Shown: positions 25,200-35,173 of the stretch, piece after piece
Layout of the letters: the number at the start of each line of letters is the position of its first letter
Numbering within the stretch: the first letter of the stretch is position 1
DNA from: Akebia trifoliata
Taxonomy: Eukaryota > Streptophyta > Magnoliopsida > Ranunculales > Lardizabalaceae
Direction: 5' to 3'
Length of the DNA stretch: 64,000 bases
Assembly: GCA_017979445.1 (NCBI GenBank)
Contig: CM030717.1
Span: 28,833,132-28,897,131 of the forward strand
Notes under the pieces: model-generated
The model's database searches: none
Told to the model about the DNA's origin: nothing
The model's input: only the letters and a program-made list of their open reading frames with translations
Made by a program: the position numbers and the translations under genes

Positions 25200-28100
25200 A
25201 TGCCAATAGATAAAAGTTGGACTCAGTTGCCTAGAAGTACCCTTGAGTATGATGAAGGAGTTATTAAGTTCTTAGATTTTACATTTTCTCGTTCAAGGTT
25301 TGGTAACATGATTAAGTGCCCATGCGTCAGATGTCTCAATGCGAGTTTAAAGGATCGAGATAACGTGTATGGTGACTTATTATGGTATGGGATGAATAAA
25401 CATTACACTCGTTGGACGTACCATAGAGAAATTTGAAGATGAAGATAATAGCAATGAGTCTGAAGAGGGTGATGATATGCAAGGGATGTTACAAGATGCA
25501 TTCAGAATCCCTAATTTTGATGATGAAGAGGTTAATGAGTCAAATGATGATGGTCCGGATGAGCCAAACGATGATGCAAACAAGTTTTATGAAATGTTGA
25601 AGGATGTTGAGACTTAATTATACCCGGGTTGTACTAAATTTTCAAAACTATCTTTCGTTGTAAAGTTGTTACACCTGAAATGTCTTAACGGATGGAGTAA
25701 TAAATCATTCGATATGTTACTTGAGTTGTTAAAAGATGCATTTCCTATTGGAGAAAAGTTGTCAAAGAATTACTATGAATCGAAGAAGATTTTGCGAGGA
25801 CTTGGTTTACATTACAATAAGATAGATGCGTGCCCGAATGATTGCATGTTATTCTAGAAAGAACATGAGAATGCAAATGAATGCGCAGTATGTGGTGAGT
25901 CTAGGTGGAAAACGGTTAAATGCCAATCAGTTGAAAACCCCTCTAATTCGTTTTCAAAGGAGAAGAAAATACCTGCAAAGATTTTGCGTCATTTTCCGTT
26001 GATTCCTAGGCTGAAGAGGTGGTTTATGTCTTCAAAAACAGCTGAACATATGAAAGGCACACCGAATGTCGTATAAAAGATGGGGTAATGAGGCATCCAG
26101 CAGACTCTATGGCGTGGGAAGCTTTACATAATAAATACCCATCATTTGATTCTGAACCTCGGAATGTTAGACTTGGATTAGTCACTGATGACTTCACTCC
26201 TTTTAGTTACATGAGTACTCCTCACAGTACATGGCCCGTTGTTCTGATTCCATATAACCTCCCGCCATGGATGTGTATGAAGCAAACATCTTTTATAATG
26301 TCGTTACTTATTCCTGGTCCTAAGGCTCCCGTGAACGACATCGATGTTTACTTACAACCATTAGTGGATGAATTGCATGAATTGTGGATAGAAGGAGTTA
26401 CAACATATGATGCATCAATAAAACAAAATTTTTGAATGCATGCAGCAATTTTATGGACTATCAGCGACTTTCCTGCATATGCTAACTTGTCAGGATTGAG
26501 CACTAAAGGAAAACTTGCTTGTCCATCCTGCCACAAGGATACTTGTTCAATACGATTGCAAAAAGGAAATAAAGAATGTTACTTAGGACATCGTCGATTT
26601 TTACCACTTGACCATAAATTCCGACATAATAAAATGTCCTTTAATGGCAGAAATGAGTTGGGAGTTGTGCCAAAACCGTTGACAGGCGAGGATGTGTTCG
26701 ATCAATTACGTGACTACGAGCAAATCATATTTGGTAAGGTAGATAAAGATAAGGATGGGAGGAAAATAAAAAGGGATGATTGCAATTACCGAAGAATTGG
26801 AAGAAGAAGAGCATTTTTTTCAATTTATCGTATTGGAAAGATCTTTTGTTGCATTATAGTTTGGATGTTATGCACATTGAAAAGAATGTGTGTGAGAATG
26901 TGATCGGAACATTATTGAACATTGATGGTTCAACAAAAGACAATTTGAAGGCCCGTCTTGATTTACAATTAATGGGTATAAGAAAAGAACTTCACCCGAT
27001 ATCGAATGGGGGAAAGTTGTTACTACAACCTGCATGTTACACAATGTCTTTAGTTGAGAAAAAGAAGTTTTGTGAATGTTTGAAGGATATAAAAGTACCA
27101 GATAGTTATTCGTCTAATTTCTCAAGGTGTGTTCAAGTCAAACAATGCAAAATATTAGGGCTCAAGAGTCACGATTGTCATGTTCTAATGCAACAATTTA
27201 TTCCAATTGCACTAAGATGAATCTTGCCTAGGAATGTGTGTTTGGTTTTGATTGAGTTGTCCACATTCTTCCGACAATTATGTTGTAAGGTTCTAAGGAT
27301 AGGAGAGTTAGAACGCCTTGAATCTCAGATTGCGCTAACACTTTGTAAAATGGAGATGATATTTCCGTCGGTTTTCTTTGATATTATGGTGCATTTGCCT
27401 ATTCATTTATCCAGTGAGGTCAAATTGGCTGGACCAGTGTAATATAGGTGGATGTATCCAATAGAAAGGTACTTGCACAGGCTAAAGTCATATGTGCGTA
27501 ATAAAAATCATCTAGAAGGTTCTATTGCTGAAGGGTATCTTTGTGAAGAATCGTTGACATTTTACTCGAGGTACTTGCATGGGATTGAAACGAGGTTCAA
27601 TCGACCAGTGCGTAATAACGATGTTGTTGATGATGGTTCAAGTGAAAAATTATCAATTTTCAAAGAAAATGGTCGTGTTATAGGAAAGGCAATCTTACAA
27701 ATGTTGGGACGGAGTGAGTGGGAACAAGCTCGTTTATACGTGCTAAACAACTGTGATGAAATTGCTCCATTTGTTCGGTAAGATAAATCATTTCAAATCA
27801 TTTTTATTTATATTCATAATTGATAGTAGTCCCTAATCAATGAAATAATTTATTGTACAGACAACACAAACAGATGATTAAAAACACTCATAATCACATG
27901 AGTGTTAGGGATGTGGAGCGAAAACATATTAAGGAGTTCGCTGAATGGTTTAAACATTATGTATGTGATAAATATCATCAAAATTAACCCACTTAAATAT
28001 AGTTTTAAATGTATTAATTTCATTCTTTGATCTTAATAGGTTTCGCAAATGCGATTAAATGGTGAAGACGTAAATGAACAAATCTATCAGTTAGCTCTCG

Positions 28101-28732
28101 GCCCTTCTCATAATGTGATTTGTTTTAAGGGCTTCATTGTAAATGGCTTTAGATTTCACACCAAAGAACGAGATAGCCGGAGAAAAACTCAAAATAGTGG
28201 AGTATTTGTCTTTGCAGAAACACATAGTTTTGCAAGCACTAAGGACACTAATTCGGTGACAGGTAATGTAGGATACTATGGCATCTTAAATGATGTTTTA
28301 AAGCTAAAGTATCCAGGTGGGAATCGAGTCATATTATTCAAATGTCATTGGTGGGATGTCATAAACCGTAGGGGATTCAAGCAAGATGAATATGGTTTCA
28401 AGTGTGTGAATGTTACACGAACCTTAGCCACCAACGAACCATACATTCTTGCAAATCAAGCACAACAAGTTTTTTATATAAAAGACAACACCCATTGTGA
28501 TTGGCGTGTTGTAATAAATACACAACCACGAGACTTATACAATATGGAGCCGGAAGATGATATAATAGCAGAACCTTTCCAAGATAATGAGCCAGGGTTG
28601 CATCAAAATGCAATCACTACAAATGATGATATTATAACTTGGAATAGGAACGATATCCAAGGAGTACTTGTCGAAGGATATGTTGGTGATGATCAAGACT
28701 TCATTAATGATGATGATGACGATTACATCTAA
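25200..28732 (+). pseudogene. CACTA transposase TNP2, broken
   Basis: TNP2 is the CACTA transposase that cuts and joins the element ends. Domains appear in the family order. The transposase-associated domain is at 25200-25436 (DKSWTQLPR, ...CPCVRCLN). The TNP2 core spans about 25650-27220 (CLNGWSNKSFDMLLELLKDA, RHPADSMAW, WPVVLIPYNLPPWMCMK, DVYLQPLVDEL, LACPSCHKDT, LDVMHIEKNV). The DUF4218-like part is at about 27220-27777 (WMYPIERYLHRLK), and the C-terminal DUF4216-like part at 28040-28732 (FKCHWWDV, FYIKD). Exons end at 27777 and 27960 and resume at 27861 and 28040, all GT-AG. Lesions are frameshifts near 25425, 26060 and 26795, plus stops near 25615, 25855, 26433, 27219 and 27440. Known plant TNP2 proteins have these domains uninterrupted, so this copy cannot make transposase. 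Confidence 0.93.
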
Positions 28733-28856
28733 CATATGATTGATTGTGTAAATTGTTGTTTTTTTTAATAATAATAGTTCATTTTAATAAAATGAAATTA
28801 CTCTGTCATTTGATGAATATATTGATTTTAATTATCTAAGAAATTGTTGGTTAGAT

Positions 28857-30470
28857 ATGTTGCATAGAAAATCATCCAAGCAGGTGGTCCAACAGACAGT
28901 GGGGAGAAATAACCCCTCAAATTCAGTCTCAAATGCATCATCTAGTATAGTTAGACCATCTATGAGAGGTGGAAATAGGAGTAGTAATACAGGTATGATA
29001 TGTTCTATTAAGTTATTTTGAATACCTTGTAGTATCATTAATACAATGTTTGTCTAAATAAGTTTTCATTGACATATTTTTTGTTTTGTTATATTTTTTT
29101 TAACTTTTTTAACAGCTTCTAGCAGTACTAGAAGGAGAGGGCCTACGCGAGACGTAGGAAATTTTGGACAAAAAGTAGGGCAGAAGATGTTAGTAGATTG
29201 GAATGCTCATTGTCAGCCAATAGGAAAAAATTCTAGCCATTTTACACATTTCCTAGGGTACATTGTGAGGCATTCTGGTCATGCCCCATTGCAATTTAAG
29301 TCATGGACTAAGGTTCTAGAGCATGCAAAGGATTCCTTGTGGCGAGAGGTTCAGGTAAATATAGATTACTTTATATTTTAGGTATTATTTTACGTTTGCC
29401 TTAACAATATGATATATGTTTATTATTTTTCTTGTAATGTTTATTTTTTAGAGATTTGTCGAGATTAATGATGATAAAAAAGATTGGGTAATGCTATCCA
29501 TGTCAATGAAATATAAAGATTGGAAGAATGACTTAAAACAGAATTACCTACAATTCGATACGGATGAAGAAAGATTGTTCAATATTCCTAACAACGTCTC
29601 AGAAGCCGATTGGACCTGGCTCGTCCACTATTGGAGTACTCCTGAGGCTCAGGTATAAATTATTAAGAATTTGTTAATTAACAATCCTTTATTATAATTT
29701 TATGAAATTTGTGTAGGTTGTATACAAGAGGAACAGTGAGAATAGGAAAAATCAAGTAATCAAACATGTCGGAGGGACAAAAAGTTGTGCTCAACATCGT
29801 CATGAATTGGTGCGTATCTAATATTGGTCATTTTAATTATTTCATTATCTTCAAATATTCAATGTGATTTATGACATATATTTAAATGATTATGTTTGTT
29901 TTACTAAAGGGTGAGGGTAGAGAACCGGGTAATTTACATACTCGAGCTGAAGTCTTTAGGAAAACCCATATTAAAAAAAATGGGTCACCATCTGATCCTA
30001 AGTCGGCTGAGCTTATGGTATGTGATCTTCAATAAATTTTAATATAATGCCAAATAAATAAATTTGAATAAGTTCATACTAATTAGTTCATTTTTGTTGT
30101 ATAGGCTAAAATGAAAATGGATCATGAAAAAAGTGGTGGATCAGATTCTACGCCTATAGGCGAGAAGATATTCACTGACGTGTTTGGACCAGATGGGCAT
30201 GGTCGAGTGCGTACATATGGTCTAGGCCCAACACCGAAATCAGTTTTTGGCTCATCTTCCCGCTCATCTCGTACTAGTTATGCCGAGATGCAATCTCAGT
30301 TGACCAATCTACAACAAACGTTAGAGGAAAATAAAAGAGAACATGAGGAGAGGTTTGTTGAGATGCAGAATCAAATGCAAAGTCAAATCCAGAGTCAGGT
30401 GCAAGAGCAAATAGCGCAGTACTTCCGCACCATGTTTCCAGACGGCCATCCTCCTAGCCAGGGGTTATGA
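28857..30470 (+). CDS. TNPD/TNP1-type CACTA protein (Transposase_24, Ptta/En/Spm family)
   Basis: This second gene of the transposon probably encodes the DNA-binding partner that recognises subterminal repeats. I read six exons, all bounded by GT-AG and with compatible phases: 28857-28992, 29116-29354, 29452-29652, 29717-29809, 29910-30017 and 30105-30470. Together they give about 380 residues with no stop or frameshift. A Ser/Asn-rich N terminus is followed by the family core (KDSLWREVQRFVEI, WKNDLKQNY, EADWTWLVHYWSTPEAQ, NRKNQ, HTRAEVFRKTHIKKNG, SDPKSAELM), a GPDGHGRVRTYG block and a Gln-rich coiled coil ending QEQIAQYF. The ATG at 28857 is the first in frame. It is intact while its partner TNP2 is ruined, which is unexpected if the element decays evenly. 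Transcription has not been shown. Confidence 0.85.
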
Positions 30471-30847
30471 GACTTTTTCTATATGCTTGTTTGTCTTTCC
30501 CATGACATTTAACTTTTTTTTGTATTATCTTCGTACAATACTTAGACTATATTAGATAACTTTGCATGTATTAAGTAAAACCTTTTTTAACTCTGCATGT
30601 ATTAAGTAAAACATTTTTAAACTCTAGATGTATTAGGTAAAACCTTTTTAACTCCGCCAATGTACAACTAACGTTTTACATTGCCGGTCCCAAGCCCGGA
30701 TAAAGGAGGAGGGAGAAGGTATGCCATGGATTCATCACTATGAGTTTATTTGCTACAGTTTAATAGGATAACCAATTTATGATTGGTGACTTCAGCTTTT
30801 GGGTTTGTTGGTTCACTACCTGATGTTCATAATGTGAAAATTTGCAG

Positions 30848-30990
30848 CAACATTCCCTCTTGATCTTGTGAAGCGACGGATGCAGTTAGAAGGAGCAGGC
30901 GGTCGAGCCCGGGTCTACAAAACAGGACTATTTGGGACATTTGGGCACATAATGAAGAGGCTTCTATCTCACACTCCTTCCAATGACTAG
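30848..30990 (+). pseudogene. captured mitochondrial substrate-carrier exon
   Basis: After a good splice acceptor (ATTTGCAG, ending 30847) comes ATFPLDLVKRRMQLEGAGG, then RARVYKTGLFGTFGHI, then MKRLLSHTPSND and a stop. P.D.V..R.Q is the mitochondrial carrier signature; these six-helix proteins move metabolites or cofactors across the inner mitochondrial membrane. In the family some 35-40 residues separate GTF.HI from the C-terminal LK.LL, so this copy has an internal deletion. Intron-like sequence and a GC-rich block (CCGGTCCCAAGCCCGGATAA at 30686) precede it. It lies in the same direction as the transposon genes. The exact carrier subfamily is not resolved; it looks closest to plant CoA/nucleotide-type carriers. 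Confidence 0.82.
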
Positions 30991-30999
30991 TTACTGCTG

Positions 31000-31530
31000 C
31001 TGCCAAGGCCGTCAGGTTTTTACCCTCTTTGCCATCCAAATTGAAATAGTTTGATTTTGTTTACGGTAGAAAGGCAAATTGAAAAAAAAATTCTTTTTTG
31101 TCGCATCTTCAGTGTATCCAACATACTTATTAGAATCCATTGATTAATCCATTCAGGTTATCTCTCCATGTCTCTATACTTCCCATCAACACTAAGATGT
31201 TTCTCATTTGATTTGTGTTTGAAGTCTGAATTTTCTAACAAATTGGTTTGTCAAGGGAACTCACTTTCTACTTATATAAGGCCATAGAATGAAGTTCTGA
31301 TATGGATTCTTCTCGCCAAACTGAACTCTGGAAGTATGGGAGTCCTTTAAGCTGCTACTCGACGGTAGAAGGAAGCTAATGGTACAACTTCAGCGGTTAC
31401 ATTTACAAGTCCTTTAATACTGTATGTAGTTCTGATACAGAGGGTTAAATCTGCATGTATTCTATTGGAACTGTGAGATGCTCATTTTCCATTTCAGCCA
31501 TTCATTTGTGCAGAATTCAGAGATAACTGG
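31000..31530 (+). other. unidentified sequence inside the CACTA element
   Basis: Possibly the 3' UTR or flanking DNA that came with the carrier fragment. No coding motif seen. Confidence 0.4.
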
Positions 31531-31539
31531 GGCAATTTT

Positions 31540-31720
31540 CATATTCTATGGAGTGACCTCAAGACTTATATCGATTCACATTTTGTTAATGTGGAGGTGC
31601 ACACAGAACCATAGATGCTTTTCACTTGTATCTCGATGAAAAAACATATATGGTTCTGTACACATCCACGTCATCAAAGTGAGAATTGATGTCAATCTTG
31701 AACTCACTTCAGCATTATTC
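31540..31720. mobile_element. Mutator-type MITE inside the CACTA element
   Basis: A near-complete fold-back of about 180 bp ends in GGAGTGACCTCAAG at left and, complemented, GAATAATGCTGAAGTGAG at right. The same termini and the inner GAACCATAGATGCTTTT block occur in 19389-19568. No clean target duplication remains. Confidence 0.7.
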
Positions 31721-31843
31721 ATATTTTAATTCTGAAAACATTAAAATGAACAATGTGCCATTTTGGTGATTTTTTAATTTTCAGCGCATGTTTTGCTAAA
31801 TCACCCTTGTTTAGTATAAGAAGGGGTCGTGTTTTTTCTGCAG

Positions 31844-32176
31844 TTGAGCGTGCACATCTCAGGTTCTAGCAATTCCATCCCAAGCTCTGCCTTCTTGGGC
31901 AGTAGCTTGAAGAAGGTGAACTCTGGTTTCACAAACCCAAGGACTTATTCGGGCAACTTCAAGGTTGTTGCCGAAATCGATGAGCAGAAGCAGACCAAAA
32001 AGGACAAATGGAGAGGCCTTGCTTTTGACACCTCCGATGACCAACAAGGCATCACTAGAGGAAAGGGACTGGTCGACTCTGTCTTCCAAGCTCCCATGGG
32101 AACTGGAACCCATAATCCCATAATGAGTTCCCATGACTACATCAGCACAGGACTTCGCCAGTACGAACTTTTTGCC
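31844..32176 (+). pseudogene. RCA: captured Rubisco activase N-terminal exon
   Basis: Rubisco activase is the chloroplast AAA+ ATPase that removes inhibitory sugar phosphates from Rubisco. A splice acceptor (TTTTCTGCAG, ending 31843) is followed by the end of the transit peptide ([19 protein letters not shown]) and the mature N terminus: [40 protein letters not shown] and [13 protein letters not shown]. These are diagnostic for RCA, including the conserved Trp near the mature N terminus that is needed for Rubisco contact. Homology stops right after RQY, near an expected exon end, and the frame terminates seven codons later (ELFA, stop). The AAA+ ATPase core is absent, so it cannot act as an activase. 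The reading frame is undamaged, which points to recent capture. Confidence 0.95.
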
Positions 32177-32474
32177 TAATTATGTGATCTTAATTCATTC
32201 ATGGTTTCTTTGCACACTAAGATACACCCCTTGGACTCCCCTGCATTGCTCAAAATTGCTTAGAAATTGATCGTTTTAGTTTGGGTTCCATCTAGAGGCA
32301 ATGTCTAGGGCATAAAAGAACCAAGACTGAATCTCAATCGAGATATTTTGACCCTATCTTGGATTGTGTTTCAGTTGACCAAGACACAATGTGTCGGTCT
32401 TCATGTTTTGGTCCTGATATTTTAATGTTTTTATGTTTGTTATCATTCAAGGAATTCTCTTAATGTCTTGCTTT

Positions 32475-32716
32475 GACAGCGTGTGAACGTCTTATCCTCT
32501 TGGAATATGATTTGGATGAATTAAGAGATTACAGTGTTCTACTTTCACTGTCAAAAATCTATCAGACAAAGGGGATCTTCCAATAAAGTCAGAGACTTGG
32601 AGGACTATGCAGTTGAGGAATTGATGAATCGTCTTAACCTCATTTCGATGGAAGATGGTTGGAGCAAGCCCTCATATTTTAGAAGTTTTTTGGGTAACTT
32701 CTCCGAACCATGGTAG
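32475..32716 (+). pseudogene. exon-like fragment of unknown origin
   Basis: An acceptor-like TTTGACAG ends at 32480. The next stretch reads ERLILLEYDLDELRDY in one frame. From 32534 another frame is open to 32716 and reads KVRDLEDYAVEELMNRLNLI followed by SMEDGWSKPSYFRSFLG and a stop. The composition is like coding sequence, and it lies between the RCA and TOPLESS fragments, so it is probably a further captured piece. I do not recognise the family. Confidence 0.4.
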
Positions 32717-33242
32717 TGTAGTAAGGAATCAAAGCTTGATTGTTGTAAATTGGAAAGGCTGGGAATGGTGCATGTTAAAGATGCAAATTGTGCTGTATGT
32801 TTTTATTTAATCCAGTGCTGACCAAGCAATTGTATTTGAAATATGAATTAATATGAGAGATGTACAGAGCCTCAAGAAAATCAAAATTAGTAGCTAGAGA
32901 GAGGGTGCGCACATATTTGCATTAGTTAGTTAGTTCTTGAAGCAACAAATAACTATTTAGAAATAGCAGACTGCCTCCTTGAGTTTGGAAACTAAAGTGA
33001 TCTACACATAAATTAAATTTTACTCTTCTTATGTGTGGGGTGGGCTTGGAATTTTGGATATAGCTCTTACTGCAGTCTTCTATGAGAAACTAACAATAAA
33101 TAACTGAAATCTATCTTTAATTATAATTTTAGTTCCAAATATTCTTTGTATGTTCTATCTTCTGGAATTTCAATTTGTGTCTCATATCTGTTTCCACAAA
33201 TGTTGATTGACTTCTTTCTTGAAATTCCTTGTGGTTTTGTAG

Positions 33243-33510
33243 ATTGATGCTCGTGTTGGTAATGTAAATGATCTTGCCTTCTCTCATCCAAACAAACTAC
33301 TGTGCGTTGTAATGCCTGAAGATCACAAGGCTATCAAGGTTGGTTTTGTTGTTCAATTACCTATGATGGGGTGCTAAGCCTTGGTATCTCAATTATTAAT
33401 GCATGTGCAAGCATGGGATGCAGTCACTGGTGCTAGGCAGTACACTTTCGAAGGTCATGAAGCACATGTGCTTTTCATATGTCCACACTACGTGGAATAT
33501 GAAATATAAA
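33243..33510 (+). pseudogene. captured TOPLESS/TPR co-repressor WD40 fragment
   Basis: TOPLESS-type proteins are co-repressors for auxin and jasmonate signalling, with an N-terminal LisH/CTLH region and two WD40 propellers. An exon starting after the acceptor at 33242 reads DARVGNVNDLAFSHPNKLLC, then VVMPEDHKAIK to 33338. An intron with TOPLESS-like position follows. The next exon, from about 33412, reads WDAVTGARQYTFEGHEAHV, then CPHYVEYEI, then a stop. The family reads VNDLAF.HPNK, CGDDK.IK, VWDA..GA.QYTFEGHEAPV and CPH. The normal CGDDK is replaced by MPEDH, and only about one blade is present. The retained intron argues for DNA-level capture. Confidence 0.87.
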
Positions 33511-33591
33511 CCAGTGGCATGTCTTCCTCACATTGAATGAAACCGAAGACTTCATATGGGTTTTCACTTGTGATTGTGTTGAGTTGTAGAA

Positions 33592-33785
33592 GCCAGTGAG
33601 GGGGGCCTTTTGTGGTTAGAGAAAGGAGATGGTTGAGATTAGTATGGTAGGTGGTGGTGTTAGTGAATTCAGATGAGTCTAAATATGTGAGGGGGGACCT
33701 TTTGTGGTTAGAGAAAGGAGATGGTTGAGATTAGTATGGTAGGTGGTGGTGTTAGTGAATTTAGAAGAGTCTGAATATGTGTAAG
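33592..33785 (+). repeat. tandem duplication, period about 95 bp
   Basis: Two nearly identical copies contain CCTTTTGTGGTTAGAGAAAG and GATTAGTATGGTAGGTGG. They differ at only a few positions, so the duplication is young relative to the other repeats here. Confidence 0.9.
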
Positions 33786-33905
33786 ATGTAGTTTGCTTTT
33801 GTGGGTTTATAGGTAAAAAGTAAGAAAGAGAGACAGAGAAGAAGAAAGCTTGATTGATTTGGCTGATGAACTCTTCATCAGCCACACCTCCAATTATTAT
33901 TATTG

Positions 33906-34509
33906 TTTGACTGTCACCACTCCATTTATGATCTGCATGTCCAAAACAACGATTACAAAAAGAAAGTTCATCGGGTAGAGGCTTTAGAGAGTCTATTTGA
34001 GAAGCATGAAGTTGCCAAGTCTCCACTTACTGAGCAAAAGCTGAAAGTTTTATACTTGAAGGAGGAATTGAAAGGAAAGATCAAGTCAATTAGGGAAACC
34101 ATGCGGTCCTCCACAGCATTGGCTTTTAAAGATGAACTAAAGGCAAGAAAACGGGTTCTTCGAAGGCTAGGGTAATAATAGTTCCCTATTTTTATTTTTA
34201 AAGATAAACAATAGCCATTTATTATAATCAATAATGGTTCTCTATGTCGAAATTTTGATTTAATGTTCCAGCTTATTTTATTCAAAGAATGATTTTAAAA
34301 ATGCTTAGGGTGCTATTAATTTGCAGATATGTTACAAGTGATGATGTTGTGGAATTGAAGGGGAAGGTTGCTTGCGAGATCAGTAGTGCCAATGAGTTGA
34401 CCCTGACGGAACTCATGTTCAATGGGATTTTGTGTGGGAGGAGAAGCTTCAGGATTCCCAAAAACCCGGGAAGAACTTGGTTGCCAAGGTTCAGCTTGAG
34501 AGCAATGTA
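33906..34509 (+). pseudogene. captured MTR4/HEN2-type RNA helicase fragment
   Basis: MTR4 and HEN2 are nuclear DExH-box helicases that feed RNA to the exosome. Exon one runs from about 33906 to 34171 and reads VEALESLFEKHEVAKSPLTE, QKLKVLYLKEELKGKIKSI and SSTALAFKDELKARKRVLRR. The intron is 34172-34326. Exon two reads [20 protein letters not shown] and [12 protein letters not shown]. After a frame change the remaining bases encode [14 protein letters not shown] and KVQLESN, with a deletion relative to the family. This is the arch/C-terminal (DSHCT) part of the protein; the helicase motor is missing. The LQD.QKP wording looks closer to HEN2, but I cannot settle the paralogue. Confidence 0.9.
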
Positions 34510-34859
34510 ATTATCGAACTACCTTTTTATTTTGTTAATTAAGATTTTGGTTTAAATAGCTTCGTAGCTTCCATATCTTGGATAGGGTACCAGATTACCA
34601 GGTTCATTAATATAGTAGTGAACCGCGAACTGGTACAAACCGAACCAGCTCATAGTGCGTTCATAAAAAACAACAAATGGAGATTTGAGGAGATAGTTGA
34701 GTTGAGTTGAGTTGATAGGTTTCTGGAAGTGGAATTGATGGTTTGGACTGGAGGTGGAAGTGGAATTTGAGGAGAGAATTTAGAGTGGGCTGGGCTGGAG
34801 GTGGAAGTGGAATTGGAGGAGAGAATTTAGAGTGGGCTGGGCTAGGCTGGCATATCAAA

Positions 34860-35173
34860 ATTTTTATTTTTAACGAAATAGCATATACCGACGGACTTAC
34901 AAAGTCTGTCGGTATAACATATAGCGACGGTAAATACCGTCGGTAAATATGTAAACAAGTAATGAAAAAAAAATTTCCGCACCTTTTTTTTTTCCAGAAA
35001 ATAAGGATATTGCGACGGTAAATTTATTGTGCCGTCGGTAAAACAATTACCGACGCAATCAACTCCGACGAGTGACGACGAAAAACCGATCCGTCGGTAT
35101 AGTATTCTGCGACGGACATATGGAGATTTAGCGACGGATCTAACTGTCGGTATAAGTCTCTTTTCTAGTAGTG
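34860..35173 (+). repeat. CACTA right subterminal repeats and terminus
   Basis: Many direct and inverted TACCGACGG and TAGCGACGG units (34885-35150) form small hairpins, such as ACCGACGGACTT / AAGTCTGTCGGT at 34888-34913. The array ends in the inverted TIR TTTCTAGTAGTG (35162-35173). Confidence 0.9.

Larger units (their letters stand above)
22109..35173 (+). mobile_element. complete CACTA (En/Spm-type) transposon with captured host gene fragments
   Basis: The left terminus CACTACAAGAAA (22109) and the inverted right terminus CACTACTAGAAA (35173) are flanked by identical GTA trinucleotides (22106-22108 and 35174-35176), the 3-bp target duplication of CACTA elements. Subterminal arrays of TAGCGACGG and TACCGACGG occur inside both ends. 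Within lie a TNP2 transposase gene (broken), a TNPD-type gene (intact-looking) and at least four host-gene fragments. Removing the element and one GTA restores a continuous gag frame in the surrounding gypsy element, which independently confirms both ends. Length is 13,065 bp. The TNP2 lesions suggest it now depends on another copy for transposase. Confidence 0.93.

Noticed and set aside
34661..34946. Overlapping Trp/Gly- and Pro-rich frames
   Set aside because: They arise from a short GGTGGAAGTGGAATT tandem repeat next to the CACTA subterminal region.
22109..35173. CRISPR-like reading of the repeated GCGACGG units
   Set aside because: The units are short, in both orientations and at transposon ends; they are CACTA subterminal repeats.
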